Below, one piece after another: positions 1 to 8,718 of a DNA stretch of 36,431 nucleotides. The notes under the pieces are model-generated. The model did no database searches and was not told the DNA's origin. It saw only the letters and a program-made list of their open reading frames with translations. The stretch's first letter is position 1. Each line of letters opens with the position of its first letter. The DNA is taken from NCBI GenBank assembly GCA_021822605.1, contig JAKAQL010000019.1, forward strand, positions 1 to 36,431. The letters run 5' to 3'. This stretch comes from Actinomycetes bacterium (GTDB lineage Bacteria > Actinomycetota > Acidimicrobiia > Acidimicrobiales > Acidimicrobiaceae). Both the position numbers and the translations under genes were made by a program.

Positions 1-7
1 CCGATCT
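1..7. other. Probable sequencing-adapter remnant at contig edge
   Basis: The first seven bases, CCGATCT, equal the 3' end of the standard Illumina adapter (which ends GCTCTTCCGATCT). They sit exactly where the uvrC reading frame stops abnormally: the in-frame TAG (complement of 6-8) takes two of its three bases from this heptamer. A seven-base match can occur by chance, but the combination with a contig-type edge and a conserved gene broken at that base makes an untrimmed adapter the simplest reading. Confidence 0.7.
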
Positions 8-1301
8 AGTGGCGATAGTCCCGGTTCTTCATCAGGCCATCCTCCATCACCACCATCGAACCCACATAGTTCGTGCCCTGCAGATGACTCATGTCGTAGC
101 ACTCGATTCGCAGCGGGGCCTCGTGAAGGCTCAATCGTTCGGTAAGGTCGACGAGTGCCTCAGCACGGGCGTTATGGTCACTAGCCCGCCGCAATCGGTG
201 CCGTCGGAACTCCTGTCGCGCGTTCTCTGTTGCCGTCGCCACAAGCGCACGGGGTCGTCCTCGCCTTCCCACACTGCAGACAACCCTCCTCCCGGCGAGC
301 TCACTCAACAGACGCTCAAGCCGCTCTTGGTCGTCGATGGGAGCGGGAAGCACTACCTTCGACGGATAGTCGAACGCCTTCTCCGCGTAGTAGAGCTCAA
401 TGACTCTCGTCAACATCTCCGCTTCGGAGAAGTCCTCCACCAGATCGACGACGATGCCGTTTGTCCCAACGACACGACCGGCACGAACACGAAGTGCCTG
501 AAGACTAACCTCCAGGTCGTCTGCGTTGAATCCAAAGACATCGAGGTCACCATCACGACTGATGACCATCTCCTGTCGTTCCAGGACGCTCGTGATCGCC
601 TGCAGCTGATCTCGGAATCGCGCTGCCTGTTCGAACTCCAGGTCCACCGCCGCCTGGCGCATCTTGGCAGCGATCCCCTCGGCCAGTTGCGCCCCCTGTC
701 CGCCAAGAAACTGCGAGACCCTCTCGACCATATCGCTGTACTCTTCATGGGTCACAGCACCGATGCAGGGTCCCGCACATCGACCGATGTGGTAGTACAG
801 ACATGGGCGACCGTCTCGGGTGTGTCGGGCAAGCTTTGCAGGCGAACAGCTTCGCAGCGGCAATGCCCTGAGGAGCAGCTCGAGGGTCTCGCGCGCAGCA
901 CCTGAACTCACATACGGTCCAAAATACCGTACCTTCGGCCGGCGGGCTCCTCGAACAAGCATCGCCCGGGGCCACTCCTCGTTTGTCGTGACCGCGATCA
1001 TCGGATAGCTCTTGTCGTCGCGCAGTCTGATATTGTAACGCGGTCGATGCTCCTTGATCAGCGAATATTCAAGCATGAAGGCTTCGGCATCGGTCGCCAC
1101 CGTTATCCAGGTCACCGACTCCGCAACCGCTAGCATCGCGCGTGTCTTGCCAGGCAAGGTCTGTGAGTTGACGAAGTAACTCGACAGTCGGGAGCGTAAG
1201 GACTTCGCCTTGCCAACGTAGATGACCCTACCTTCGGCATCCCGGAATTGGTACGAACCAGGCTGATCGGGGATGGACGACTTCTCGGGGTGCTCAATCA
1301 C
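6..1301 (-). CDS. uvrC: UvrABC system protein C, cut at the window edge
   Basis: UvrC is the dual-incision nuclease subunit of nucleotide excision repair, acting with UvrA and UvrB on bulky DNA lesions. The N-terminal GIY-YIG nuclease domain is clear (PGSYQF, then [14 protein letters not shown]). A cysteine set ([18 protein letters not shown]) fits the Fe-S site described for UvrC, and a UVR domain that binds UvrB follows ([13 protein letters not shown]). The start of the C-terminal RNase H-like nuclease half is seen ([20 protein letters not shown]), and the frame then stops at YRH, where the family continues with FKI. About 170-200 residues and the HhH domain are missing, probably an adapter/contig-edge artefact rather than a mutation. 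The GTG start at 1301 (product [15 protein letters not shown]) matches the family N-terminus and overlaps the end of uvrA by 8 nt. A longer start at 1358 exists but adds non-family residues. Confidence 0.93.
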   Translation of the reverse strand: MIEHPEKSSIPDQPGSYQFRDAEGRVIYVGKAKSLRSRLSSYFVNSQTLPGKTRAMLAVAESVTWITVATDAEAFMLEYSLIKEHRPRYNIRLRDDKSYPMIAVTTNEEWPRAMLVRGARRPKVRYFGPYVSSGAARETLELLLRALPLRSCSPAKLARHTRDGRPCLYYHIGRCAGPCIGAVTHEEYSDMVERVSQFLGGQGAQLAEGIAAKMRQAAVDLEFEQAARFRDQLQAITSVLERQEMVISRDGDLDVFGFNADDLEVSLQALRVRAGRVVGTNGIVVDLVEDFSEAEMLTRVIELYYAEKAFDYPSKVVLPAPIDDQERLERLLSELAGRRVVCSVGRRGRPRALVATATENARQEFRRHRLRRASDHNARAEALVDLTERLSLHEAPLRIECYDMSHLQGTNYVGSMVVMEDGLMKNRDYRH

Positions 1302-4134
1302 GACGGAGCAGCGGTGCGAGAAACTGACCGGTATAGCTGACAGAAGAGCGTGCGACATCCTCCGGTGTGCCCGTCACCAGAACCTGTCCTCCGCGATCTC
1401 CACCCTCTGGTCCCAGATCGATGAGGTAATCAGCCGTCTTGATGACATCGAGATTGTGCTCGATCACGACAACGGTGTTGCCCTGGTCGACCAGCGAATG
1501 CAGCACCACCAAGAGTTTGCGAACGTCCTCGAAGTGTAGTCCGGTCGTCGGCTCATCAAGGATGTAGAGGGTTTTCCCGGTCGAGCGCCTCGCTAACTCG
1601 CTTGCCAATTTCACCCTCTGGGCCTCACCGCCTGACAGGGTCGTTGCCGGTTGTCCAAGCCGCACATAGCCAAGGCCCACCTCGTCTAAGGTAACCAAGT
1701 GACGCACGATCGGCGGTTGGCGAGCAAAAAAGGCGCGCGCCTCCTCGATCGGCATCGCCAGTACATCAGCTATGGAGTGATCGCGGTAGGTCACCTCTAA
1801 GGTCTCGCGGTTGAAGCGAGCACCGTGACATGCCTCGCAGGCGACAAAGACGTCAGGTAAGAAGTTCATCTCAATGCGGATGGTGCCCTCGCCGCTGCAG
1901 GCTTCGCAGCGTCCACCTTTGACATTAAATGAGAACCGACCGGGCTTGTAACCACGCGCTCTCGACTCCGGCATCTCGGCGAAGAGCTTACGAATGTGAT
2001 CAAACATACCGGTATACGTGGCAGGATTGGACCGGGGCGTCCGACCGATCGGCGACTGATCGATATCGATCACCTTGTCGATCAGTTCAAGGCCCGTTAT
2101 GCCTTTGTGCCTTCCCGGAACATCGCGGGATCGGTTCACCTGCGCTCGCGCCGCCTTGAAGAGGATCTCGTTGACGAGTGTCGACTTTCCGGAGCCCGCC
2201 ACACCCGTTACACAGGTAAAGAGACCAACTGGGAAGGCTACGTCCAAGTTCTTCAGGTTGTTCTCACTCGCACCAAGGACCATAATCGAACCATTGTTGG
2301 GCTCTCGACGCGTCTCTGGAAGCGGAACGCTCCTCTTGCCCGATAGGTAGGCCCCGGTGAGTGAAGCCTTGGACCGTAGCAGCTCCTTCACGCTGCCCTC
2401 GAAAACGACCTCCCCTCCATGCTCACCGGCCCCTGGTCCGATATCAACAACATGATCTGCCGCTCGAATCGTGTCCTCGTCATGCTCGACCACGATCACG
2501 GTGTTACCTTGATCGCGCAGCTTCAAGAGCGTGTCGATCAGTCGATGGTTATCACGTTGGTGCAGGCCAATCGAGGGTTCGTCAAGGACATATAGTACTC
2601 CTGCGAGTCCGGATCCAATCTGAGAAGCAAGACGAATCCGTTGCGCCTCACCACCTGATAACGTAACAGCGCTCCGGGCAAGAGTGAGATAATCAAGGCC
2701 CACGTCAACCAAGAAGCGCAGGCGGGCCGTGATCTCCTTGAGAATTTGGACGGCGATTTGACGCTCGCGAGCGTCGAGTTCCAGCCCTATCACGCGGGCC
2801 AATGCATCGCCGATTGGCAGCGCTACTAATCGGTCGATAGCGATACCATCAACTGTTACCGCGCGTGCCTCAGCCTTCAGCCTTGTTCCATCGCAACCTT
2901 CACACGGCACCTGTCGCATATACGACTCGATGATCGCTCGCGTGGTCTCTGTCTCTACCTCACCATGACGACGCTTGAGGAAGTTGACGACTCCCTCATA
3001 GGTAAAGCTGTAGGAGCGTTCACGACCACGCCGGTCAACATACTCATGTAAAACCTTCTCATCCACACCGTAAAGAATGATCTTACGTTGCTCCTCATCG
3101 AGAGAGCCCACGGGCTTGGTCAGCGGTATCCCGTAGTCCTTGGCCACTCGTTCCAGCATGTGCTCAAGATAGTCAGCGCGCAACGCCCCAAAAGGCGCAA
3201 CAGCCCCTTGGACCAGTGACCGCGTCGGATCTGGCAGGACCAGATCCTCATCGACCTCGAAACGCATGCCCAACCCAGAACAGACAGGACAGGCTCCAAA
3301 TGGAGAGTTGAAGGAGAAGTTCCGAGGCTCGAGGCGACCCAGAGAGATGCCACAGGCAACACAGGCGAGTTCCTCGGAATAGCGCTCGACGCGGACGACC
3401 TCGCGGTCTGGGCCGACTTCGAGGACATCAACCCGCCCACTGGCGACACCGAGCGCAGTCTCGGTCGATTCGATCAGTCGGCGCAGGTCCGACGGGGTGA
3501 CTCGCAGACGGTCAACGATCACCGAGATCGAGTGAGCCTCGTACCGCTCGAGTGCCATCTGCTTACGGTCTGCGAGTTCAACGAGCTCGTTATCGATCAT
3601 TACACGGGCAAAACCCTGTTTGGTCAGATCATCGAGAAGCGACTGGTACTCGCCCTTCCTCGCCTGCACGATTGGGGCAGCGATCATGACTCGTCGATCG
3701 TTGAAGGTTGATGAGATAAGATCCACGATCTCTTGAGGAGTCTGCTGAGATACCTCTAATCCACACTGCGGACAATGCGGATGTCCGATACGGGCAAACA
3801 GAAGCCGTAAGTAATCGTAGATCTCGGTCACAGTGGCGACGGTTGAGCGGGGGTTGTGCGAAGCGGTTTTCTGATCGATAGAGATTGCAGGAGACAGACC
3901 TTCAATGAAGTCCACATCAGGCTTCTCCATCAGCCCCAAGAACTGGCGCGCGTATGATGAGAGCGACTCGACATACCGGCGCTGACCCTCGGCGAAGATG
4001 GTATCAAAGGCGAGTGAACTCTTCCCGGACCCAGAGAGCCCTGTGAAGACGACAAGACGATCTCTTGGAATATCGACAGAGACATTCTTGAGATTATGCT
4101 CCCGCGCGCCCTGTACCCGTAGAATATCAGGCAT
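1294..4134 (-). CDS. uvrA: Excinuclease ABC subunit A
   Basis: DNA-damage recognition ATPase of nucleotide excision repair; a dimer loads UvrB at lesions. About 946 residues, the normal family length. Two ABC modules are visible: first Walker A GLSGSGKS near residue 32, first signature [12 protein letters not shown], second Walker A GVAGSGKS, second signature [12 protein letters not shown] and Walker [13 protein letters not shown]. Zinc-binding CxxC pairs are present (CVACG...CPVCSG and CEACSG...CEACHG), plus CPQCG near residue 120. The ATG at 4134 begins [15 protein letters not shown], the usual family start; a GTG two codons upstream (4140) is the alternative. It starts 11 nt after the menF stop and overlaps uvrC by 8 nt, so it is likely co-transcribed with both. 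No key residue appears missing. Confidence 0.97.
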   Translation of the reverse strand: MPDILRVQGAREHNLKNVSVDIPRDRLVVFTGLSGSGKSSLAFDTIFAEGQRRYVESLSSYARQFLGLMEKPDVDFIEGLSPAISIDQKTASHNPRSTVATVTEIYDYLRLLFARIGHPHCPQCGLEVSQQTPQEIVDLISSTFNDRRVMIAAPIVQARKGEYQSLLDDLTKQGFARVMIDNELVELADRKQMALERYEAHSISVIVDRLRVTPSDLRRLIESTETALGVASGRVDVLEVGPDREVVRVERYSEELACVACGISLGRLEPRNFSFNSPFGACPVCSGLGMRFEVDEDLVLPDPTRSLVQGAVAPFGALRADYLEHMLERVAKDYGIPLTKPVGSLDEEQRKIILYGVDEKVLHEYVDRRGRERSYSFTYEGVVNFLKRRHGEVETETTRAIIESYMRQVPCEGCDGTRLKAEARAVTVDGIAIDRLVALPIGDALARVIGLELDARERQIAVQILKEITARLRFLVDVGLDYLTLARSAVTLSGGEAQRIRLASQIGSGLAGVLYVLDEPSIGLHQRDNHRLIDTLLKLRDQGNTVIVVEHDEDTIRAADHVVDIGPGAGEHGGEVVFEGSVKELLRSKASLTGAYLSGKRSVPLPETRREPNNGSIMVLGASENNLKNLDVAFPVGLFTCVTGVAGSGKSTLVNEILFKAARAQVNRSRDVPGRHKGITGLELIDKVIDIDQSPIGRTPRSNPATYTGMFDHIRKLFAEMPESRARGYKPGRFSFNVKGGRCEACSGEGTIRIEMNFLPDVFVACEACHGARFNRETLEVTYRDHSIADVLAMPIEEARAFFARQPPIVRHLVTLDEVGLGYVRLGQPATTLSGGEAQRVKLASELARRSTGKTLYILDEPTTGLHFEDVRKLLVVLHSLVDQGNTVVVIEHNLDVIKTADYLIDLGPEGGDRGGQVLVTGTPEDVARSSVSYTGQFLAPLLRRD

Positions 4135-4145
4135 AACCACCCAGC

Positions 4146-5297
4146 CTAACGCGAGTTCAATGCACGAGTAACTACATCCAACTTGGCCTCGATCTCGGCT
4201 ACCTCAGCGTCGATCTCAGAGTCGGCGACGATACCGGCACCTGCGATTAACTCAAGTACTTCGGCGCCAACCGATGCCCCTCGGATCGCCAAATACACCT
4301 CACCGTCACCAAAAGGGTCTGCGATCCCAACAACACCCGCGTACATCCCACGATAGGGCTCCATCTGACGAAGCATCTCGACGGCGCTTGGCCTTGGCAC
4401 TCCGGACACGGCAGCCGTCGGCGCGATAGCAAGCACGACCGATACGAGACTCGCGCCGGGTAGCAGCTGTCCCCGCATCGGAGTAGCCAGGTGAATGAGT
4501 CGCCCAGCGTCGAAGAGAACTGGCCCCTTCGGGACATCCAGTTCCTTCACAAATCCACCAAGGTCATCTCGGAGCTGCTCAACCAGAAGTCGATGCTCAA
4601 AGAGGTCTTTCGCCGAGTTCAACAGCGATACCTGTCCACCTCGCAGAGCGGTCCCAGCGAGTGGGCGCAACGAGAGCAAGTGCCCGGATTTCGCCGCGAT
4701 AAGCTCCGGTGACGCCCCAAAGAAGCCGTCCACACAGTAGAGGTGACTGGCAGGATGTGCCTTCTTCATGCGGGCTAACGCCGCTCCGATGGAAAACCCC
4801 TTGGTCAACTGCTGAGTGGCACGACCCGTGACGACGAGTTTGCTCAACTGGCCTTGATCGATAGCCAACTTCGCCAGCCGGACACGCATTGCCGTCGCGT
4901 CCCCGTCGTGAATACGTTCCCCTTGTAACAGTGGTCCCACTGGTGCCATGTGTGCCTGGGATGCAAGCTCAAGGATGCGGAGCTTGATCGCACTCCCTGG
5001 AGACGCCTCGTACACATCAATCTCCAGACGGTCTCGGCCAGCAATGAGCACGACCGGATACGAGCGAGTGGTCAACGACTCAGCTACCGCAAAACCACTT
5101 GAGAGAAAACACGGACCACGCCGATCCGACCCCGCATCCGGGCTGCACTCCTCTGCTTCGCCAACCCCCAAATAGAGGCTACCAGCAGCCTCCACCAACT
5201 GGAAAGGGATATGATTCGTCTCCAGATTGGCGATAAACCCAAAAAAACGGCCAGACTCAAAGGAGCCCACCATAGAAAGCCCAGAAAGGAATCTCAC
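4146..5297 (-). CDS. menF: Isochorismate synthase (MenF/EntC family)
   Basis: Chorismate-utilising enzyme that converts chorismate to isochorismate, the entry step to menaquinone. The 383-residue protein carries the chorismate-binding fold in its C-terminal two thirds: the general-base lysine region ([13 protein letters not shown]153), FGASPELI with the catalytic glutamate E198, the EHRLLVEQL helix, [10 protein letters not shown], and the end block [21 protein letters not shown] followed by GAGIV. The base lysine and acid glutamate favour isochorismate synthase over anthranilate or aminodeoxychorismate synthases. The neighbouring menG makes a menaquinone role more likely than a siderophore role. 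The ATG overlaps the menG stop as ATGA, implying translational coupling. The N-terminal 110 residues are divergent, as is usual in the family. Confidence 0.88.
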   Translation of the reverse strand: MRFLSGLSMVGSFESGRFFGFIANLETNHIPFQLVEAAGSLYLGVGEAEECSPDAGSDRRGPCFLSSGFAVAESLTTRSYPVVLIAGRDRLEIDVYEASPGSAIKLRILELASQAHMAPVGPLLQGERIHDGDATAMRVRLAKLAIDQGQLSKLVVTGRATQQLTKGFSIGAALARMKKAHPASHLYCVDGFFGASPELIAAKSGHLLSLRPLAGTALRGGQVSLLNSAKDLFEHRLLVEQLRDDLGGFVKELDVPKGPVLFDAGRLIHLATPMRGQLLPGASLVSVVLAIAPTAAVSGVPRPSAVEMLRQMEPYRGMYAGVVGIADPFGDGEVYLAIRGASVGAEVLELIAGAGIVADSEIDAEVAEIEAKLDVVTRALNSR

Positions 5298-5998
5298 TCC
5301 GCTCCCCGTTTTGCGATCAGTAGCTGCGCTGCACCAAACCCAACGACGATGCGCCGCAGCTCGATGTAACCAGCGTGCCTCATAAGTTCACGAAACTCCA
5401 CGTCCGAGGGCAAGTATGCAACGGACTGAGGGAGGTAGCGATAGGCACTCTTGTCGGCAGAGATCAACCCCCCTACCAGCGGCACAACCGAGCCAAAATA
5501 GAGACCATGCATCGCCCTCACAAGGCGACTCCTCGGCGTCGCTACCTCCAAGATCCCGAGAACCCCACCTGGTCGTAACACCCGATGGGCTTCGGATAAA
5601 ACACCAGCGAAGTCGGCAAAATTGCGGACCGCAAACCCCGAACTCACTGCATCGAAGCTACCATCTTGAAAAGGCAATGCCTCCCCTACTCCTTGGACCA
5701 ACGGCGAATACGCCTTGGCTCTCTCAAGCATGCGGAAAGACAAGTCAAGCCCATAGGCGCGTACGCCCTTTGCCGACCACGCTCTCAAAAAATCGCCTGT
5801 GCCGCAGGCGAGATCGAGAACGCGAGCCTGGGGTCCCACGTGCATCTCGCGAACCAATCGGGCACGCCACCCTTGGTCGAGACCAAAAGTCATCAGGCGG
5901 TTCACAATGTCGTAGGTGCCTGCGATTCGATCGAACATGTCACGAACGTAAGGCTGCTTTGCCCCCTCGTCGGGGAGCACACTCTCGTTTTGCTTCAT
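5294..5998 (-). CDS. menG: Demethylmenaquinone methyltransferase (UbiE/MenG)
   Basis: SAM-dependent C-methyltransferase for the last step of menaquinone synthesis. The 234-residue length and motifs fit: VRDMFDRIAGTYDIVNRLMTFG at the N-terminus, SAM motif I VLDLACGTGDF (residues 60-70), motif II GEALPFQDGSFDAV, the family-specific SSGFAVRNFAD, and motif III VLRPGGVLGILEVATP with SADKSAYRYLPQSV. It lies 17 nt downstream of the zinc-ribbon gene and overlaps menF by 4 nt (ATGA), so the two menaquinone genes are coupled. No ubiquinone genes are seen nearby, and actinobacteria use menaquinone, so MenG is preferred to UbiE. Confidence 0.93.
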   Translation of the reverse strand: MKQNESVLPDEGAKQPYVRDMFDRIAGTYDIVNRLMTFGLDQGWRARLVREMHVGPQARVLDLACGTGDFLRAWSAKGVRAYGLDLSFRMLERAKAYSPLVQGVGEALPFQDGSFDAVSSGFAVRNFADFAGVLSEAHRVLRPGGVLGILEVATPRSRLVRAMHGLYFGSVVPLVGGLISADKSAYRYLPQSVAYLPSDVEFRELMRHAGYIELRRIVVGFGAAQLLIAKRGAE

Positions 5999-6015
5999 CT
6001 TAGCGGATCAACCCT

Positions 6016-6249
6016 TCACCGAGTTGAACGATTCCTCGACGAATCGCTGGAAACCAGCGAGGCGCCGCAGTGGCGACAGAAGGGATAGGCAGAGGAGGTC
6101 GGACGATGGCACTGTGGGCATGAGTTGGCCTTCATCTCGCCGGATGCAACCTTGCGTATCACCGAAACGAGCATGCCGCCGATAGCCACGACGAATAACC
6201 CCTCGAGAATATCCCGGGGTATATGGGCAAGTACAAACGCCTCAAACAT
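6016..6249 (-). CDS. Small membrane-anchored zinc-ribbon protein
   Basis: Function unknown. The 77-residue product has one predicted transmembrane helix (about residues 15-31, ILEGLFVVAIGGMLVSVI), a short basic linker, then a zinc-ribbon with four cysteines at 44, 47, 58 and 61 (CPQCH and CRHCG), ending in a polar Ser/Arg tail. The helix-first order suggests a cytoplasmic ribbon at the membrane. Start ATG 6249 has an AGGAA element about 9 nt upstream. It is the first gene of the menG-menF-uvrA-uvrC run, 17 nt before menG. Zinc-ribbon mini-proteins are common and not diagnostic, so no role in quinone synthesis or repair should be assumed. Confidence 0.7.
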   Translation of the reverse strand: MFEAFVLAHIPRDILEGLFVVAIGGMLVSVIRKVASGEMKANSCPQCHRPTSSAYPFCRHCGASLVSSDSSRNRSTR

Positions 6250-6302
6250 CTCCGCAACTTCCTATGCGCGACGATCTCGCACATCATCTCATTCTAGTGC
6301 GT

Positions 6303-6348
6303 CCGACCTCCCCCAGTCAGTGCTTTCGCCGAGGAGGGGTTAGGTCGG
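6303..6348 (-). terminator. Hairpin over the mscS stop codon
   Basis: CCGACCT (6303-6309) and AGGTCGG (6342-6348) form a perfect 7-bp stem, and CCCC/GGGG inside it can extend the pairing after a small internal loop. The TAA stop of the channel gene (6340-6342) lies in the stem. There is no T-run on the minus-strand side, so it may be a 3'-end stabiliser or a weak terminator separating the channel gene from the zinc-ribbon/menG operon. Confidence 0.4.
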
Positions 6349-7623
6349 CCTTCGGTCACTTCGCCCTCCGAGTTTGGAGGAGGAAGCCGGCATCGTTGAG
6401 GCGTTGAAGAGTTGGGTGCTGAGCGGATCAGTTGGTGCCGATACGCTCTCCTGTACCGGCAGGCCCTCCGTGTTCGCAGCTGGGGGTGGCATCAGCGACG
6501 CGTTGAAGAGTTGGGACCTATTCGCGTCGGCATCATCCTCTCCAACCTGAGCCTCCGTCACGTCCAATGACGTTCGTAGCGAACTTGGCACCATCTCGGC
6601 TCGGATCCGCGGCAACACCTGAGGATAATGCTGCTGCAAGAAGAGAATCATCTTCTCGCGCAGTTCACATTCGAGATTCCATGATCTCGAACTATCGGGG
6701 GAACTCATCACAAATCGGAGCTGCATCGTCGATGCGCCGAGTTGCGTAACCTGCATCCTTGCCACGCTTCCATCCCAGTCAGGGGAGGAGGCGAGGATCG
6801 AGAGGAACTGCTCGCGAATCACGGGAACCGGGGCCGTGTAATCGAGTTCGATGTGGACGATACCGAGGATATCAGCGGTCGTCTTGGTCCAGTTCTCAAA
6901 CGGGTTCGAAATAAAGTACGAGATGGGCAACACCAACCGTCTCAGGTCCCAAACCCGAACCACCACATAGGTGAGCGATATCTCCTCGATACGTCCCCAA
7001 TGCCCCTCGATCACGACGACGTCATCAAGACGGATCGGCTGCGAAATGGCGATCTGAATCCCCGCGATCACGTTTGAAGCAACTGGTTTGGAGGCGATAC
7101 CAGCGATGATCGAGATGATGCCAGCCGAAGCCAGCACCCCAGCTCCTGCAAGCCGCACCGATGGGAAGGAGAACAGCACGACTGCGGTAGCGATCAGTGC
7201 GATCACCACCACGATAATCCGTCGAAAGACTCGTACCTGAGTCTGCAATCTCCTCGCCTTGAGGTTATCCGCAGCGTCGATGTGGTAGTAGTAGAGAATT
7301 GCATCCTCTATCGCCTCGACGAGGCGGGCAAGCCCCCAAGCGACTACCCCAACCAAGAGTATCGCGATGGCATGACGAATATCGACCTCTGCCGGAACTG
7401 AAACCTTAACGTAGTGCAGCGACGCGAGCATTAAGAGCAGTGGAGCCAATGACCTAGTCGGACCCCGTAACCTCCTCAGTGCCGCAGTTCTCACTGAGTT
7501 GGGGTGGCGTGCATTGATCCAACGAGTGAAACGGATGACCAAGAAAGCGATAGCAATACCCAACACCAACGCTACGAGCAACGCCGGCAGTGCCTTTAGA
7601 TATTCACGGAATAAGCTGCTCAA
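6340..7623 (-). CDS. MscS-family mechanosensitive channel
   Basis: Small-conductance mechanosensitive channel-type protein that opens on hypo-osmotic shock. About 427 residues. Several N-terminal membrane helices (ALPALLVALVLGIAIAFLVI; APLLLMLASLHYV; AIAILLVGVVAWGLARLV; IIVVVIALIATAVVLF) precede the pore/beta domain block AGIASKPVASNVIAGIQIAISQPI, RLDDVVVIEGHWGRIEEI, and ISNPFENWTKTT typical of YbdG/YkuT-like members. The frame stays open to 8202, but that part lies antisense to the MaoC gene and is not protein-like. A TTG at 7623 with GAGGAGG about 10 nt upstream gives a start just before the first helix. The C-terminal tail holds a duplicated peptide (QLFNAS...MP at about 370 and 402). Divergent from the MaoC gene. 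Confidence 0.85.
   Translation of the reverse strand: MSSLFREYLKALPALLVALVLGIAIAFLVIRFTRWINARHPNSVRTAALRRLRGPTRSLAPLLLMLASLHYVKVSVPAEVDIRHAIAILLVGVVAWGLARLVEAIEDAILYYYHIDAADNLKARRLQTQVRVFRRIIVVVIALIATAVVLFSFPSVRLAGAGVLASAGIISIIAGIASKPVASNVIAGIQIAISQPIRLDDVVVIEGHWGRIEEISLTYVVVRVWDLRRLVLPISYFISNPFENWTKTTADILGIVHIELDYTAPVPVIREQFLSILASSPDWDGSVARMQVTQLGASTMQLRFVMSSPDSSRSWNLECELREKMILFLQQHYPQVLPRIRAEMVPSSLRTSLDVTEAQVGEDDADANRSQLFNASLMPPPAANTEGLPVQESVSAPTDPLSTQLFNASTMPASSSKLGGRSDRRPT
6401..6515. repeat. 16-bp direct repeat inside the mscS 3' end
   Basis: GCGTTGAAGAGTTGGG occurs at 6401-6416 and again at 6500-6515, 99 bp (33 codons) apart. Each copy is preceded by GCATC six bases upstream. On the coding strand the copies encode TQLFNASTMP and SQLFNASLMP, so it is an in-frame peptide duplication in the cytoplasmic tail of the channel. 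Confidence 0.85.
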
Positions 7624-7701
7624 CTTCTTTGAGTCCTCCTCATTGTGGCACTCTTCATGTATCAGTGTAGGGCCTGTACAAAACTCCCGGGGAGATGATG
7701 C

Positions 7702-7707
7702 TACGCT
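7702..7707 (+). promoter_or_regulatory. Putative leaderless -10 (TACGCT) for the MaoC gene
   Basis: TACGCT fits the actinobacterial -10 pattern TAnnnT and ends 6 nt before the ATG at 7714, the spacing expected if transcription starts at the start codon. No Shine-Dalgarno sequence is obvious and no clear -35 is seen. Confidence 0.4.
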
Positions 7708-7713
7708 GAAGAT

Positions 7714-8169
7714 ATGCCAACACCAGTTCATGGAGTCGATGGACTCAAACAGCTCGTGGGAGTTGACCTCGGGTTTACGCCCTATCGGACCGTCACCCAG
7801 GAGCAGATCACGATGTTTGCTGACGCAACCGATGATCATCAGTGGATCCATGTTGATCCAGAGGCGGCTAAAACTGGACCTTTCGGCACCACCATTGCCC
7901 ACGGATTCCTCACGCTGTCGCTCGTCTCGGCTATGCTCCCTGAGATCCTTCAGGTCGATGGGATCTCCATGGGTGTCAACTATGGTACTAACCGAGTTCG
8001 CTTTCCAGCCCCAGTACCAGTCAATGCTCGAATTCGTCTCGGGGCAATGATCGCCGAGGTGACTGAGGTGACTGGCGGTGTGCAAGTTCAGGTCAACGTC
8101 TCCATTGAGGTCGAGGGAGCTAGCAAGCCTTCTATGGTCGGTGAAATCCTCTTCCGCTATTACCACTGA
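7714..8169 (+). CDS. MaoC-like hydratase
   Basis: Hot-dog-fold hydratase of the MaoC family, which typically hydrates trans-2-enoyl-CoA to (R)-3-hydroxyacyl-CoA. 151 residues, the usual single-domain length. The hydratase-2 motif is present: ADATDDHQWIHVDPEAA supplies the catalytic Asp and His, followed by GPFGTTIAHGFLTLSLV. NYGTNRVRFPAPVPVNARIR and a C-terminal EGEILF-like strand (MVGEILFRYY) complete the fold. The true substrate cannot be read from sequence; fatty-acid degradation and PHA supply are both possible. The gene is alone, divergent from the MscS gene with a 90-bp shared upstream region, and probably transcribed from a leaderless promoter. Confidence 0.9.
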   Translation: MPTPVHGVDGLKQLVGVDLGFTPYRTVTQEQITMFADATDDHQWIHVDPEAAKTGPFGTTIAHGFLTLSLVSAMLPEILQVDGISMGVNYGTNRVRFPAPVPVNARIRLGAMIAEVTEVTGGVQVQVNVSIEVEGASKPSMVGEILFRYYH

Positions 8170-8431
8170 AGCGTCGCCCTCGCCAAGCGCGCGGTTCTCC
8201 ACTATCTCTCAGTCAGCCTCGTCGCCCCTACCCGCAGCCGCAGGTACCCCAACCTACGCTTGCGGCGCTCGGCAGTGAAGAGGAGAGGTACCCCCCTCGT
8301 ACGACAATTCCAAGCACTGGTGTCTACTATCGGTCGCCACGATAGGGTCGGCCACAACCGATCTCTCGCCTGGGAGCTCACCGAGTGGTGCCCACCTCGT
8401 ATCAGGGTATCCACAACCATCTCAGCATTCC

Positions 8432-8599
8432 TCAATGGATAGTTACTGCGCCGATCGCCCACAATCCAGCTGCAACTACGAGAATCAACAGGAGCGTCGT
8501 CACCGCCAGCTTGAAAATCAACCGCACCCCAATGAGGACCACCACGATCACGATCAAAACATCTGGCCAACTCCTCAAACCACCATGGACGAGATGCAT
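8432..8599 (-). CDS. Small two-helix membrane protein, unknown function
   Basis: About 55 residues. The product is almost entirely two hydrophobic helices (DVLIVIVVVLIGVRLIF and AVTTLLLILVVAAGLWAIGAV) separated by a short Lys-containing turn. An ATG at 8599 with AAGGG 11 nt upstream is the preferred start; a TTG at 8629 would place the purine-rich AGGAGAAGG inside the gene. It is divergent from the polyphosphate kinase gene with about 120 bp between starts. The sustained hydrophobicity in one frame argues that it is real. No family was recognised. Confidence 0.6.
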   Translation of the reverse strand: MHLVHGGLRSWPDVLIVIVVVLIGVRLIFKLAVTTLLLILVVAAGLWAIGAVTIH

Positions 8600-8705
8600 A
8601 CCGATAGCGTCCCTTCTCCTGTCAACCAACGGCTCGCCGCTTGTGCAACCGCAGGGCCATACACAGACGGCTGATAAGCCTACCGCACAGTCGCATAGAT
8701 CGGAG

Positions 8706-8711
8706 TAAGGT
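8706..8711 (+). promoter_or_regulatory. Possible leaderless -10 (TAAGGT) for ppk2
   Basis: TAAGGT matches TAnnnT and ends 7 nt before the ATG at 8719. The same bases contain GGAG/AAGG and can act as a ribosome binding site, so the two readings compete. Confidence 0.25.
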
Positions 8712-8718
8712 CACCATC

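Noticed and set aside
9-905. 298-codon plus-strand open frame
   Set aside because: Lies wholly antisense to uvrC, reads as Arg/His/Ser-rich low-quality protein and has no ribosome site.
4146-5297. Anthranilate or aminodeoxychorismate synthase component I
   Set aside because: Lysine base and catalytic glutamate pattern, and coupling to menG, fit isochorismate synthase; no glutamine amidotransferase partner is near.
7624-8202. Upstream extension of the MscS frame to 8202
   Set aside because: Runs antisense through the MaoC gene and has no membrane or family character; a TTG with GAGGAGG at 7623 gives the sensible start.
8202-8570. 122-codon minus-strand open frame
   Set aside because: Overlaps the strongly hydrophobic 55-residue gene in another frame and shows no protein-like pattern.
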